From JAWKNZ01 sp041391425 (lineage in GTDB: Bacteria; Bdellovibrionota_B; Oligoflexia; Oligoflexales; JAWKNZ01), in NCBI GenBank assembly GCA_041391425.1, contig JAWKNZ010000005.1, positions 310,001 to 374,000 on the forward strand: DNA of 64,000 nucleotides, written 5' to 3'. The position numbers and the translations under genes were made by a program. Positions 9,011 to 17,395 of this stretch are shown in pieces. The notes beneath the pieces were generated by a model. The model searched no databases, was not told the origin of the DNA, and worked only from the letters and a program-made list of their open reading frames with translations. Each line of letters opens with the position of its first letter. Positions within the stretch are counted from its first letter, which is position 1.

Positions 9011-9871
9011 ATGATCACAAAAGAATTCCAAATCAAACTCCCTAAACACGGTATAACCCTTTCCGTAGTTCACCGGCCAGGACGCTCACCCTCACCTATC
9101 TTGGCGCTACACGGCTGGCTCGACAATGCCAACTCATTTGAGCTACTTGCGAGACAAATGCCCGATCATGATATCTACGCATTGGATTTTGCTGGACATG
9201 GTAACTCTCAACACTTACCAACTTCGACAACTTATTCCATGTTAGAGTACGTAAGCCATATTCATGAAGTGGTAAATGTTATGAATTGGCAGCAATTCAA
9301 CCTTTTAGGTCATTCTCTCGGAGCCTGTGTGGCTTCCCTATACGCCGGAACATTTCCAGGCAGAATAAGTAGACTTGCATTACTAGAAGGCATTGGGCCT
9401 TTAACGAGAGAAGCCCAAGAAGTTCCCGAAGCTTTTGCTAAATACATAGACAAACGCATAAGCGGCCACTCAAAATTACCATATTATGAAAGCAAAGATT
9501 CCGCCCTTGCTGCGAGGATTGCAGCCGCAAAAATTTCATCCAAGGGAGCAGCCCTTCTGGTGGAACGTGGCTTGATAAAAAAAGACGCATATTATTATTG
9601 GAAAACCGATCCTAGGTTAACCCTACCATCTCCACACCGCCTAACCGAAAGCCAAGTTCTAGCTTTTTTGAGCCAAATTAAAGCACCATCAATACTCATC
9701 AAAGCCGAAGATGGCTATTTGAACGAGAGAGATACGATTGCCGCCAGGTGTAATGCTGTCAAAAACCTTAAAGTGATAGAGCTTCCTGGGGCCCATCACC
9801 TTCATTTTGATATCCCCGAAAAAATTGCTGCTATCTTAAGTCCCTTTTATAACAACACCTCTACTCAATAG
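9011..9871 (+). CDS. Alpha/beta hydrolase
   Basis: 286 residues with the alpha/beta-hydrolase plan: oxyanion-side ALHGWLDNANSF (residues 32-43), the nucleophile elbow GHSLGA with Ser102, and a C-terminal GAHHLHFD carrying the catalytic His. The pattern LHGWLDNANSF...LDFAGHGNS is common in serine-hydrolase-like proteins of broad substrate range; the substrate cannot be told. The ribosome site is weak. It lies just before tRNA-Ser on the host side of the integrated element. Confidence 0.85.
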   Translation: MITKEFQIKLPKHGITLSVVHRPGRSPSPILALHGWLDNANSFELLARQMPDHDIYALDFAGHGNSQHLPTSTTYSMLEYVSHIHEVVNVMNWQQFNLLGHSLGACVASLYAGTFPGRISRLALLEGIGPLTREAQEVPEAFAKYIDKRISGHSKLPYYESKDSALAARIAAAKISSKGAALLVERGLIKKDAYYYWKTDPRLTLPSPHRLTESQVLAFLSQIKAPSILIKAEDGYLNERDTIAARCNAVKNLKVIELPGAHHLHFDIPEKIAAILSPFYNNTSTQ

Positions 9872-9960
9872 GCATTGCTATCCAACTCAATGATTTTACT
9901 AACTTAACCGATTATACTTGACCTTTCATCCTAGATAAGCAATTAACATTACTTCTATTT

Positions 9961-11814
9961 TCAGACTGGAGAGATGTCCGAGTGGCTGAAGGAGCACGCT
10001 TGGAAAGCGTGTTTGTGGGAAACTGCAACGAGGGTTCGAATCCCTCTCTCTCCGCCATCTGTCAAATTTGAGAACCCTAAATCGGGCGCGATCCCCACGC
10101 TACCATTAATTTCCCAGCCACTATTCCATTGGTTCCTTTGTTTCAATTCGAGATCTCCGGTTGGGTAGAAAGTCAAGCCCTCTGGCAGAAGCCGTCTTAG
10201 GACCGGGTTAGCTTCTGTGGGATCGGTATCGACAAGGCTCCAAAACTTTTCCACTTTGCTTCTTAGCGCAAAAGGTGTCACTAGTATGGACTCCAGATTG
10301 ACTGACTTTAAATACTTTACGCGTTGATCTACATACCCCAAACGTCTTTCCTTTTGAGCAAGTGAATCGCTAACGCTCTGCGAGATGTTTCCGTGGGTAG
10401 CAATGAACTTCAACAGGTTTGAAACTTCGGTTTCTAGTTCCGACCTTTCCAATTCAAATCTCTTCAATTCATCGGGCGTTAGTTTCATTCTGGATTTTAT
10501 CCGATCGTTAAGCATTGTGGAAGCTCGCTTCAAATACTCCTCGTCTGACAAAACACTAATGATTTTCTTCAATACTCTCGGTTCGACCTTGTCTCGTTTT
10601 ATCGTGCGTTGATTGGAGCACTTTTTCTTGTCCTTACGATAATAGGTAAAGCACCCATAGTATCGAGCATTTACCAAGCACATAGGACCACCGCAAGATC
10701 CGCACTTGAAGATCCCGGCAAAGAGATACCTTGCGCTTCCGCCGGTGTGTCGGGTCTTGTTGCATACTTCCGCCGCCGTGCTGCTCTCACGGTAGATGCG
10801 CTTATTGCGAGCCAATTTTTCTTGAACTTGCTTCCATTTATCAAAGTTAACGATAGCTAAATCTTCTCGAATATTCTTGCCTTCTAAATGCTCTACCCAC
10901 TCGTTCTCTGGATTTTTCAACCGAACATTTCTCTTGGTTTCAGGATTCGTAACCGTTCTGGTTTTGCCCCATTTCCATATGCCAATGTATTTTTCGCTCT
11001 GCAGAATGCCCAAAATGGGTGTCGGATTCCAGTTACATGTTTTCCCACAAATTGCCTGGCTTCTCTTTGATGAAGGGATACCTCGTTGATTTAGTTCTTT
11101 CGCTATAGCTGCGCGGCCCCAGCCAGATAGAAACCAATCATAGATTTGATTGACTACTTTGGCTTCGTCGGGATTAACGACAATTTCAAAATGAGACGGT
11201 ATCTCACGACCACCCTGCATTCTCAATTGTGTCGGCCTAGTCGAGTATCCGTACCGAGTATCACCGGCACTGAAACCTTTTAATACTCTCGATTCCTGCC
11301 CTCTTCGCGTGCGAAGCGCGTTTATGTCATTTCCAAGTTCATTGACCATTCCCTTTATTTGGAAAAAAGTCTTCGCATTGGGAGCTTCAGAACTGATTCC
11401 CTCACAGACGCTATAGAGTTCGATTCCTTTAAATTTCAAGAGGTTATAGAGATCAATTTGGTCCCCCAGCGACCTCGTTAAACGGGAAAGGTCATCGACT
11501 ATTAATACTTCGAATTGATGCTTTCGAATGCCATCAACAATTATCTCATAACCATGACGATCTGCTACTCTGCCACTTTCCGCCTCATCCTTTAAAACCC
11601 AATTCTCATCGATTGTTACATGAAACCTGTCTGATGGATATTTCAGAAGCCGAATTAATTTTCTTTCATTGTAGTATTTAATCCGGTCGATTTGGTCGAT
11701 AGCGGAATCGGGGCTCTGCATGTCTGACGAGTACCGAGCATATACTGCCGCACGAATGGTGGATTTGTCGTCGTGCTGTCGGCCATCAATCAACTCGGCG
11801 TTGCTGTCGATCAT
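9961..11814 (-). CDS. Large serine recombinase (integrase)
   Basis: 617 residues. The N-terminal resolvase domain has the nucleophile Ser29 in YARYSS and the DDLSRLTR motif. It is followed by a recombinase domain, a zinc ribbon (FKCGSCGG...KKKCSN) and a coiled-coil-rich C-terminus. This is the layout of serine integrases that insert and excise phages or elements. The last ~30 codons, from GGERGIRTLVAVSHK on, are the antisense translation of tRNA-Ser, and the stop lies on the host side of the tRNA. The present C-terminus is therefore partly host-encoded, and the protein made from the excised circle would end differently. It lies 4 bases downstream of the zinc-finger gene. Confidence 0.93.
   Translation of the reverse strand: MIDSNAELIDGRQHDDKSTIRAAVYARYSSDMQSPDSAIDQIDRIKYYNERKLIRLLKYPSDRFHVTIDENWVLKDEAESGRVADRHGYEIIVDGIRKHQFEVLIVDDLSRLTRSLGDQIDLYNLLKFKGIELYSVCEGISSEAPNAKTFFQIKGMVNELGNDINALRTRRGQESRVLKGFSAGDTRYGYSTRPTQLRMQGGREIPSHFEIVVNPDEAKVVNQIYDWFLSGWGRAAIAKELNQRGIPSSKRSQAICGKTCNWNPTPILGILQSEKYIGIWKWGKTRTVTNPETKRNVRLKNPENEWVEHLEGKNIREDLAIVNFDKWKQVQEKLARNKRIYRESSTAAEVCNKTRHTGGSARYLFAGIFKCGSCGGPMCLVNARYYGCFTYYRKDKKKCSNQRTIKRDKVEPRVLKKIISVLSDEEYLKRASTMLNDRIKSRMKLTPDELKRFELERSELETEVSNLLKFIATHGNISQSVSDSLAQKERRLGYVDQRVKYLKSVNLESILVTPFALRSKVEKFWSLVDTDPTEANPVLRRLLPEGLTFYPTGDLELKQRNQWNSGWEINGSVGIAPDLGFSNLTDGGERGIRTLVAVSHKHAFQACSFSHSDISPV
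9968..10057 (+). tRNA. tRNA-Ser (anticodon GGA)
   Basis: A complete class II tRNA. The acceptor GGAGAGA pairs with TCTCTCC, the anticodon stem CACGC/GCGTG encloses the loop TTGGAAA (anticodon GGA), a long variable arm follows, the T arm has GGTTCGAATCC, and CCA is encoded. It reads UCC/UCU codons. It is also the apparent integration target of the element to its right: the integrase frame runs across it on the opposite strand. Confidence 0.97.
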
Positions 11815-11817
11815 TCT

Positions 11818-12285
11818 CTACTCACCGCAAATAATGTTTCGAGACTCTGAAGGTGTTTCTTCGTTCGAAGATCCAATTTCGTCCATTGGCTCCTTCCCAC
11901 CACAAACAGATTGTCTGGTTCTGAACTCGTTCTCGCAGATCCAATCCAACATCATTCCGTATGCAGTCCAAAATTCCGCTGTGGGCTTCAACTTCAGGTT
12001 GATTGCCACACCATCCTCTGACGTCCGAACTACCTCTTCGTCGCGGTTGCTCCTTGCAAAACGTCTTTTGAGGGCCAGGCACCCTTTGCACGTTCCACGG
12101 ATGCTTTTTTTTCGATCGTTTCGCCGTCCAAACTCTTGTAACGGTTTCCATGTTTTGCATCCCGTACAAACCTTACCTTTAGAGCGGATATATCCGCTCG
12201 TAGCGCTGTTCTCATAGCACCTTTCGGAGCTATTTTGAAGCGGTTCCTCGCCACCTAAGTTCCTATTTTCTTTAGATTTATCCAC
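11818..12285 (-). CDS. Zinc-finger (CxxC...CxxC) protein upstream of the integrase
   Basis: 155 residues with Cys40/Cys43 and Cys66/Cys69 in KVCTGCKTWKPLQEFG and RGTCKGCLALKRR, a pattern seen in small phage HNH-like or zinc-binding proteins. No HNH catalytic His is obvious. The GTG start at 12285 has only a distant GGGG, so the N-terminus is uncertain. An 18-bp perfect palindrome lies within codons ~30-35. No in-frame start codon exists between that palindrome and Cys40, so the palindrome is intragenic if this frame is used. It ends 4 bases before the integrase and is probably co-transcribed with it. Confidence 0.6.
   Translation of the reverse strand: MDKSKENRNLGGEEPLQNSSERCYENSATSGYIRSKGKVCTGCKTWKPLQEFGRRNDRKKSIRGTCKGCLALKRRFARSNRDEEVVRTSEDGVAINLKLKPTAEFWTAYGMMLDWICENEFRTRQSVCGGKEPMDEIGSSNEETPSESRNIICGE
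12182..12199. promoter_or_regulatory. Palindromic operator-like site
   Basis: GAGCGGATATATCCGCTC is a perfect 18-bp palindrome. The same core, CGGATATATCCG, and a one-base variant lie in front of the XRE regulator at 48,151-48,188. It is probably a binding site for that regulator at the integrase module. Confidence 0.65.
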
Positions 12286-12304
12286 TCATTATGCAACCCC
12301 TTTC

Positions 12305-12526
12305 CTAGCGATATTGTCCATTTGCGGCATCTAGCCCTGACCTGCTCTGTCCCTTTCGGAACACGTCGTAGATTCGGGGTTTGAGCCCCGAATGAAACCT
12401 TTCCAGCACTAACTTCTTGAATGCTTTGAATTGGGCGGGGGTGAGTGAGCTCTCGGCCACAGTAAGGATGTAGCCAATGAACTCGTTTTGATGCTTCAGC
12501 AAAGTTTCTTCCGCGCCCACCTTCAT
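12305..12526 (-). CDS. Small protein of unknown function
   Basis: 73 residues, charged and helical, with no signal peptide or recognised domain (core SSLTPAQFKAFKKLVLERF). The ATG at 12526 has AGGAG 8 bases upstream. It sits between the repeat array and the zinc-finger gene in the same direction as the integrase. Confidence 0.55.
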   Translation of the reverse strand: MKVGAEETLLKHQNEFIGYILTVAESSLTPAQFKAFKKLVLERFHSGLKPRIYDVFRKGQSRSGLDAANGQYR

Positions 12527-12542
12527 ATCAATCTCCTAGATG

Positions 12543-12788
12543 CAAACACTAACTGGGGAACTGAACCAGAACCCGAAAGTACGAACACTCACTGACGAAC
12601 TGAGCCCCAAACCCGAAAGTACGAACACTAACCGACGAACTGAGGCTGATATCAGAAGTACGAACACTAACTGACTAACGCTACGAACAGACGAACCGAA
12701 CGAATTGTACGAACTAAACGAATTGTGCGAATTGAACGAATTGTGCGAATTGAACGAACTTACGAACTCTACGAATTTTACGAACTCT
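12543..12788. repeat. ACGAA iteron-like tandem repeat array
   Basis: Fifteen ACGAA motifs on the plus strand in about 250 bp. The left part is built of about 39-40-bp units beginning AACACTAACTGACGAACTGA and ending CCCGAAAGTACG (three and a half copies). The right part is built of 18-bp units such as GAATTGTGCGAATTGAAC (about five copies). The array lies immediately downstream of the DUF3987 gene. Iterons of this kind bind replication or partition proteins; a second array with the same core precedes the parB-like gene at 46.5 kb. Confidence 0.8.
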
Positions 12789-12795
12789 AGTAGCG

Positions 12796-14040
12796 TCATA
12801 GGTAATATTTGATCCCCACTGCTTGATCGGTGGGCTTCCACGCATCGACACGCCGACCTTTGATTTCAATGGTCGTCTTCACTGCAAAACCCATTTCCAC
12901 AAGGTCACTGAGAGCTTGGGTGATTTGCTCGGCGGGGCGGTTGTTGTTGAACAACTTATGAATTTCTTTTCGGTTTACACCCTCACGATTCGCTTTGAGG
13001 TATTTGAGAATTTGATCTGCCACCGGGTTACCCACACGATTTCCCCAGATGTACCGTGCAGAGTTTTCGGCATACTCCCAAATGGCGAGACCTGCTCGGA
13101 TGTGCTCGATCTCGATGCGTGGTGAGCAATCGAGCAATGCGTAAATCATGGCCAGTCTCAGCACCTGGGGTTCAGACCGGCTCGTCATCATTCCTAGTGT
13201 GCCGAGAAGCCCCGGACTAAGTTGTTGATAGAGCTGATCCCAATACTCTAAGGCTGCCTGCGACGGGTCGATGCGACCAATCTCCCTGCCGAAGGTGATA
13301 GCGTCTCGGAAAGAGTCCAGTAGGTCGGGAAACTTTGTGATGTCGAGCTTGGTACCCCAGGAAATCATCCGGCGACGGCGCACGCAAAACCAGAGAAAGC
13401 GGTTGCCAAACCCGTTGGCTACGTGGGTGGCGGCCATCGTCTTAAGTAATTCCGCCTTGGTGATATGCCCTATAATCGAAATGTGGCCGTTGGTGACGCG
13501 CAATGGTCGCTTCGTCATCGTCTGAAGGTTGCCGGAATCCCATGCCTCTCGAATATATTCCGTGAGGTTGTTCCCAGATCGATCCACCACCTTAAACGTC
13601 GCTGCAAACTCCTCCTGTTTGACGAGCATGCGTTTGTCGGACACACCAGGGTGAGGTGCATCATCGTAGCTTTTTCTTCCCTGCTTCCGGTCTTCGTAGT
13701 CATCGTCAGCGTCGCGGATTGGATTGATGAAACCCTCACCACTGGATAGCCCGCTGTGAATGTTCTTTAAATACCAATCAGGTTCCAACTCTCTAAATAC
13801 CGCACTTCCAAACCGAAACGAGGTGCCCTTTCGTGCTTTGGCAGTGTTACCGACAAGGCACGAAAAAATGTTTGTAAAGTGATCCGATCCCTGCTGATGG
13901 AAATGTGCTTTCCTTCCGATAATGTTTCCAAAGCATGTTAGCAGGGTGACGAGGGTAGCGATGGGATCGCACTCCATTTGGTCTTCGATTCTTTTTATGT
14001 AGTCGCCAGCGATTCCACGGTAGGCCAACTCGTTCATCAC
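12796..14040 (-). CDS. DUF3987-family protein (phage/plasmid primase-associated), 5' end interrupted by IS21
   Basis: 414 residues that follow the DUF3987 pattern found in plasmid and phage replication proteins: AYRGIAGDYIKRIEDQMECDPIATLV, CFGNIIGRKAHFHQQG, NIFSCLVGNTAKARKGTS and SGLSSGEGFINPIRD. GNTAKARKGTS corresponds to a P-loop-like segment. The upstream side stops 13 bases before the IS21 end, and family members usually extend a little further N-terminally. Joining the flanks without the insertion element gives in-frame stops, so I cannot tell whether residues were lost. A replication or helicase-like role is an inference from family context and the adjoining iterons. Confidence 0.75.
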   Translation of the reverse strand: MMNELAYRGIAGDYIKRIEDQMECDPIATLVTLLTCFGNIIGRKAHFHQQGSDHFTNIFSCLVGNTAKARKGTSFRFGSAVFRELEPDWYLKNIHSGLSSGEGFINPIRDADDDYEDRKQGRKSYDDAPHPGVSDKRMLVKQEEFAATFKVVDRSGNNLTEYIREAWDSGNLQTMTKRPLRVTNGHISIIGHITKAELLKTMAATHVANGFGNRFLWFCVRRRRMISWGTKLDITKFPDLLDSFRDAITFGREIGRIDPSQAALEYWDQLYQQLSPGLLGTLGMMTSRSEPQVLRLAMIYALLDCSPRIEIEHIRAGLAIWEYAENSARYIWGNRVGNPVADQILKYLKANREGVNRKEIHKLFNNNRPAEQITQALSDLVEMGFAVKTTIEIKGRRVDAWKPTDQAVGIKYYL

Positions 14041-14254
14041 AAATTCCCAGTCGTGACTGGCAACATCAAAACTGACCCCTCCCGCAACATCAATTTGACC
14101 CCCTTAGCAACAGTAGAATTGACCCCTGTTGCAACATTGGTTTGACCCCCTTAGCAACAGTAAATGTTCGATTACTAAACAAGAATCGTAAAAGGCTTGA
14201 CGTGGCGCAATGATGTCTAATTATGCCTATTTTTTATCCAAATAGGCTGTTGCT

Positions 14255-15724
14255 ATGAAGTCAAAGAAAATGATTGATCAGATTCGAACCCTACATCAAA
14301 AAGGCTATCCAATAAAAAAGATTGCCAATAGTCTTGAAGTTTCCAAGAACACAGTACGTAAGTATATTCGTTCAATTACCCAGCAAGAAGAAGATCACGT
14401 CGGTGCTGAATTTACTCGTATAAAAAATAACTCAGCAGCTTGGCAAAAAGAATACGACTGGGATGAGATAGTCAAGAAAAAAGCTACAGGAAAGACTTCA
14501 AAACAGCTTTTTAATGAATATCAGCCACCAGTTGCATATATGAGTTTTGCGCGGATTATTAAGCAACGTTTAGAAAAAGGCTTAGCACCATCTTTACGAC
14601 TTATCCATTCCCCTGGCGAAAAAACTCAAGTAGATTTTTCCACTGGCATATATATCGTTGATAGAAAAACAGGGAAGCAAACAAAAACACATTTATTTTG
14701 TGCTGTCTTACCATTTAGTAGTTATACCTTTGCAACATTTGTTTTAGATCAAAAGTTAGAATCATTTATCCGCTGCCATGAAAAAATGTGGGCTTTCTTT
14801 GGTGGAGTTACTCCTTATGTTGTACTGGATAATTTAAAGTCTGGAGTCAACAAAGCTCATAGATATGATCCCGAGTTGAATGAAACATATTGTGATTATG
14901 CTAACCACGCTGGTTTTGCAGGACTACCTGCTCGTCCTTACAAACCAAAGGATAAAGCTGCTGTTGAATCAACTATTGGTGTACTAAAAAAAACATTCTA
15001 TCAAGAGGTGTCTGATGAAGTGTTTTATTCATTGGCAGATCTCAATGAAAGGCTGCATGCTTTCTTAAAAAAATTTAACAGACAAATCATGAAAAATTAT
15101 AATGTGAGTCGATATGATAGATTTCAAAATGAAAAGGAGCTATTAAAACCTGTAAACACAGAAAATTATGAAATCGCAGAATGGAAAAGAGCAAAAGTTC
15201 ATCCAGATTGTTGCATTCAGATTGATAAAAATTTTTATTCTGTACCATTTAAATACTGCGGGCAGTTTGTAAGAGTTAAATATACAAAGAATATTATTGA
15301 AATTTATAGCCAAGATACCACTGTAATTTGCTGTCATAGTCGTACATATGGTGTCGGTAAAATAAGTATTGTTGATTCTCATCTTCCTGATAAAAAGATA
15401 CAACTAGATAGGTACGAAATACAAAATTCGATTATTCTAGCAGCAAAAATTGGTGAAAACCTTCATAACTTAGTTAAAAAGCAGTTCGACGATTCTTATC
15501 CTTTGAGACGACTTAGACGTGTTCAAGGAATTCTTCGCTTTTGTAAAACAGAAGCATCCCCAGCAGCAATTGAATATGCTGCTGGACAAGCATTAACATT
15601 TAATAAATATACACTTTCATTTTTTAAAAATTGTGCAAAGTATTTTGACGCTGGTGGTCAGCGCCTCAAGGTATGTGCACCAATAAGAGATGTTAATACC
15701 TTGCATCTCCATGAGAAAAGTTAG
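14255..15724 (+). CDS. istA: IS21-family transposase IstA
   Basis: 489 residues. An N-terminal helix-turn-helix (KKIANSLEVSKNTVRKYIRS) is followed by an rve-type DDE catalytic core: Asp127 in TQVDFSTG, Asp192 in VVLDNLKSG and Glu238 in KDKAAVEST. A beta-strand C-terminal domain follows. The length is normal for IstA. No frameshift is seen, so transposition may still be possible. It is followed 8 bases later by istB. Confidence 0.95.
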   Translation: MKSKKMIDQIRTLHQKGYPIKKIANSLEVSKNTVRKYIRSITQQEEDHVGAEFTRIKNNSAAWQKEYDWDEIVKKKATGKTSKQLFNEYQPPVAYMSFARIIKQRLEKGLAPSLRLIHSPGEKTQVDFSTGIYIVDRKTGKQTKTHLFCAVLPFSSYTFATFVLDQKLESFIRCHEKMWAFFGGVTPYVVLDNLKSGVNKAHRYDPELNETYCDYANHAGFAGLPARPYKPKDKAAVESTIGVLKKTFYQEVSDEVFYSLADLNERLHAFLKKFNRQIMKNYNVSRYDRFQNEKELLKPVNTENYEIAEWKRAKVHPDCCIQIDKNFYSVPFKYCGQFVRVKYTKNIIEIYSQDTTVICCHSRTYGVGKISIVDSHLPDKKIQLDRYEIQNSIILAAKIGENLHNLVKKQFDDSYPLRRLRRVQGILRFCKTEASPAAIEYAAGQALTFNKYTLSFFKNCAKYFDAGGQRLKVCAPIRDVNTLHLHEKS

Positions 15725-15732
15725 GAGAGTAA

Positions 15733-16455
15733 ATGCTAGAAACAACAATGCAAGCTGCAAAACAACTTCGATTGTACGGAATATCACAATCACTAGAAAG
15801 GAGGTACCAAGAAGCTGTAGCAAACGAATTAAACCCTAATGAGTTCATCCGATTACTGTTAGAAGATGAAATCGACTATCGCAAAGGGGTTAAAGCTAGA
15901 AAGCTAGTAAGGCAAGCAAAATTTAGAAATCTTTATGAACTTGAAGACTGGGATACCAGTTTTGATCGAGGAATTACAAAAGCTAAGCAGAAGGAATTGG
16001 CATTATTAAACTTCTATCACAAAACTCAAAACCTAATTATTCTTGGTAAAACTGGTGAAGGTAAAACTCACATTGCAATATCATTAGGTAAGAGGCTATG
16101 TGACGATGGCACCTCTGTTTCTTTTTTCTCTGTAAATCTGTTATTTGAAGAGTTGCAAGCTCAAAAGGCAGCCGGCACCTACCTTAAATTCATACAAAAA
16201 ATAAAAAAAATTGAGGCATTGATTCTAGACGATTTTGCACTGAGAAATTATTCTCACGAAGAAGCAAACCTTTTGCTTGAATTGCTTGAAGAAAGATATC
16301 GTAACGGAATTGTAATTTTAACTTCTCAAGTTGATTCAAAAGGTTGGAAATCACTATTTGAAGATCCCGTAATTGCTGAGGCTATTGTCGATAGATTAAT
16401 CAATCCATCTGATACTATAAAACTTAAAGGAGGTTCATATCGTGAAAGATTATAG
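15733..16455 (+). CDS. istB: IS21 helper ATPase IstB
   Basis: 240 residues. DnaA/AAA-type ATPase with Walker A GKTGEGKT at 105-112 and Walker B LILDDF at 163-168; IstB assembles on DNA and recruits IstA. An AGGAG is seen just before the start, and the length is standard. It lies in a two-gene operon with istA. Confidence 0.95.
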   Translation: MLETTMQAAKQLRLYGISQSLERRYQEAVANELNPNEFIRLLLEDEIDYRKGVKARKLVRQAKFRNLYELEDWDTSFDRGITKAKQKELALLNFYHKTQNLIILGKTGEGKTHIAISLGKRLCDDGTSVSFFSVNLLFEELQAQKAAGTYLKFIQKIKKIEALILDDFALRNYSHEEANLLLELLEERYRNGIVILTSQVDSKGWKSLFEDPVIAEAIVDRLINPSDTIKLKGGSYRERL

Positions 16456-16687
16456 AAAAAAATTGACCCCTTTGAATATTTAAGATAATTGCACTTTTGC
16501 TCGTCGCCTTCGGCTCCGCTAATCGGGGTCAAAACTTGTTGCGATGGGGGTCAAATTTGATGATGCCAGCCAGTCGTCTTACTTTTGCTATTTGAACCAG
16601 CTACTGCGGGTGTTTGACTCCGTTGTAGCCTCGGAAAGGAAGTCAGTTATCTGTCACAATAGTGCAATTACTATTGTCGCGCTATTG

Positions 16688-17395
16688 TCACGCAGCTTTC
16701 GTAGGCGTTCTAATTCCGGTGCCTCCAATCGAGAATCCAGTGATCTTTCCTGATTTGACATCCGGCCACAACGCATCTGGGATCCACATTCCCATCCACC
16801 AACTGCCCTTCTTGACGGGCTCGCCGAAAATCTTCTGATCGCATCGAACAATGGTTGCCTCTATGATCCTAACTCCGTCCGCTTTCGTCTGATGGTTGAG
16901 CCCAATGGTTTGGGACGTCTTCATAAAATCTTGGAAGGCCTCTCGATAACCTCGTTGTCCGAGATAATGTCACCTTGAGCGTCGATTGTCTCAGGTTCTA
17001 GGACCACGCCGTAGACGAGTTGTTTATCGTCGTCGATTTTGCGGATGCGAACTTCGATCTCACTCTTGCTTTCTTCGGGGATCCACATTTTCCAGCCGTC
17101 ACCATAGGCACCATCAAGGGTCTTAGCGATGAAACCGAGAGGCGATTCCGCATCGACCCATTCAAGGGCCGAACCGACATCGCATTCAGCTTGAACCTTT
17201 CGAGTAGGTTGCAATTGAAATTGGTCGCAATCCATGAGGTAGACCGAGAAAAAGTTTTTCAACATTTTTTCGCGTTTTGAAAACGGCAGATTCTTAACAT
17301 TGCGATCGAGAAATTGAATGTCAGATAGGACTAAACAATTGGGGGTATGACCTTTGCCGTGCTCGTCTTTGACGAGCCACCCCGTCGATAGTAAA
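16688..17395 (-). pseudogene. XkdF-like phage prohead protease with ligase-like upstream segment, split by frameshifts
   Basis: Two overlapping frames join into one family. The first frame (open from about 17,390 to 16,921) reads GWLVKDEHGKGHTPNC, then a segment resembling the strand/helix after motif III of ATP-dependent DNA ligases (LVLSDIQFLDRNVKNLP), then the start of the XkdF domain (LVYGVVLEPETIDAQGDII). A shift of -1 near 16,925 (GAGAGG) leads into EAFQDFMKTSQTIGLNHQ and VKSGKITGFSIGG, ending at 16,688. XkdF proteins are putative serine proteases that mature the phage prohead. This stretch is out of frame with the preceding methylase fusion. Indels at short homopolymers near 17,383, 17,445, 17,492 and 17,575 would reconnect it. 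Confidence 0.6.

Larger units (their letters stand above)
14054..16572 (+). mobile_element. IS21-family insertion sequence, complete, with GTCG target duplication
   Basis: The 2,519-bp element has related ends: TGACTGGCAACATCAAA on the left and, inverted, TGGCTGGCATCATCAAA on the right. Inside them are multiple TTGACCCC-type subterminal repeats, typical of IS21. GTCG flanks both ends (14050-14053 and 16573-16576). It carries istA and istB intact. It separates the DUF3987 gene from the phage head genes. Confidence 0.9.

Noticed and set aside
9974..10168. 64-residue plus-strand frame beginning MSEWLKEHAWKACLWETATR
   Set aside because: Its first part is the sense translation of tRNA-Ser, a well-known spurious frame.
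11720..12217. 165-residue plus-strand frame over the integrase start
   Set aside because: Antisense to the integrase and zinc-finger genes and without a ribosome site.
12536..12841. 101-residue minus-strand frame with repeated FNSHNSF-type sequence
   Set aside because: It is only the translation of the ACGAA repeat array and overlaps the end of the DUF3987 gene in another frame.
16640..16700. Repeated CTATTGTC/GACAATAG units
   Set aside because: Short and few; could be an inefficient hairpin after the XkdF gene but not enough to call a terminator or operator.
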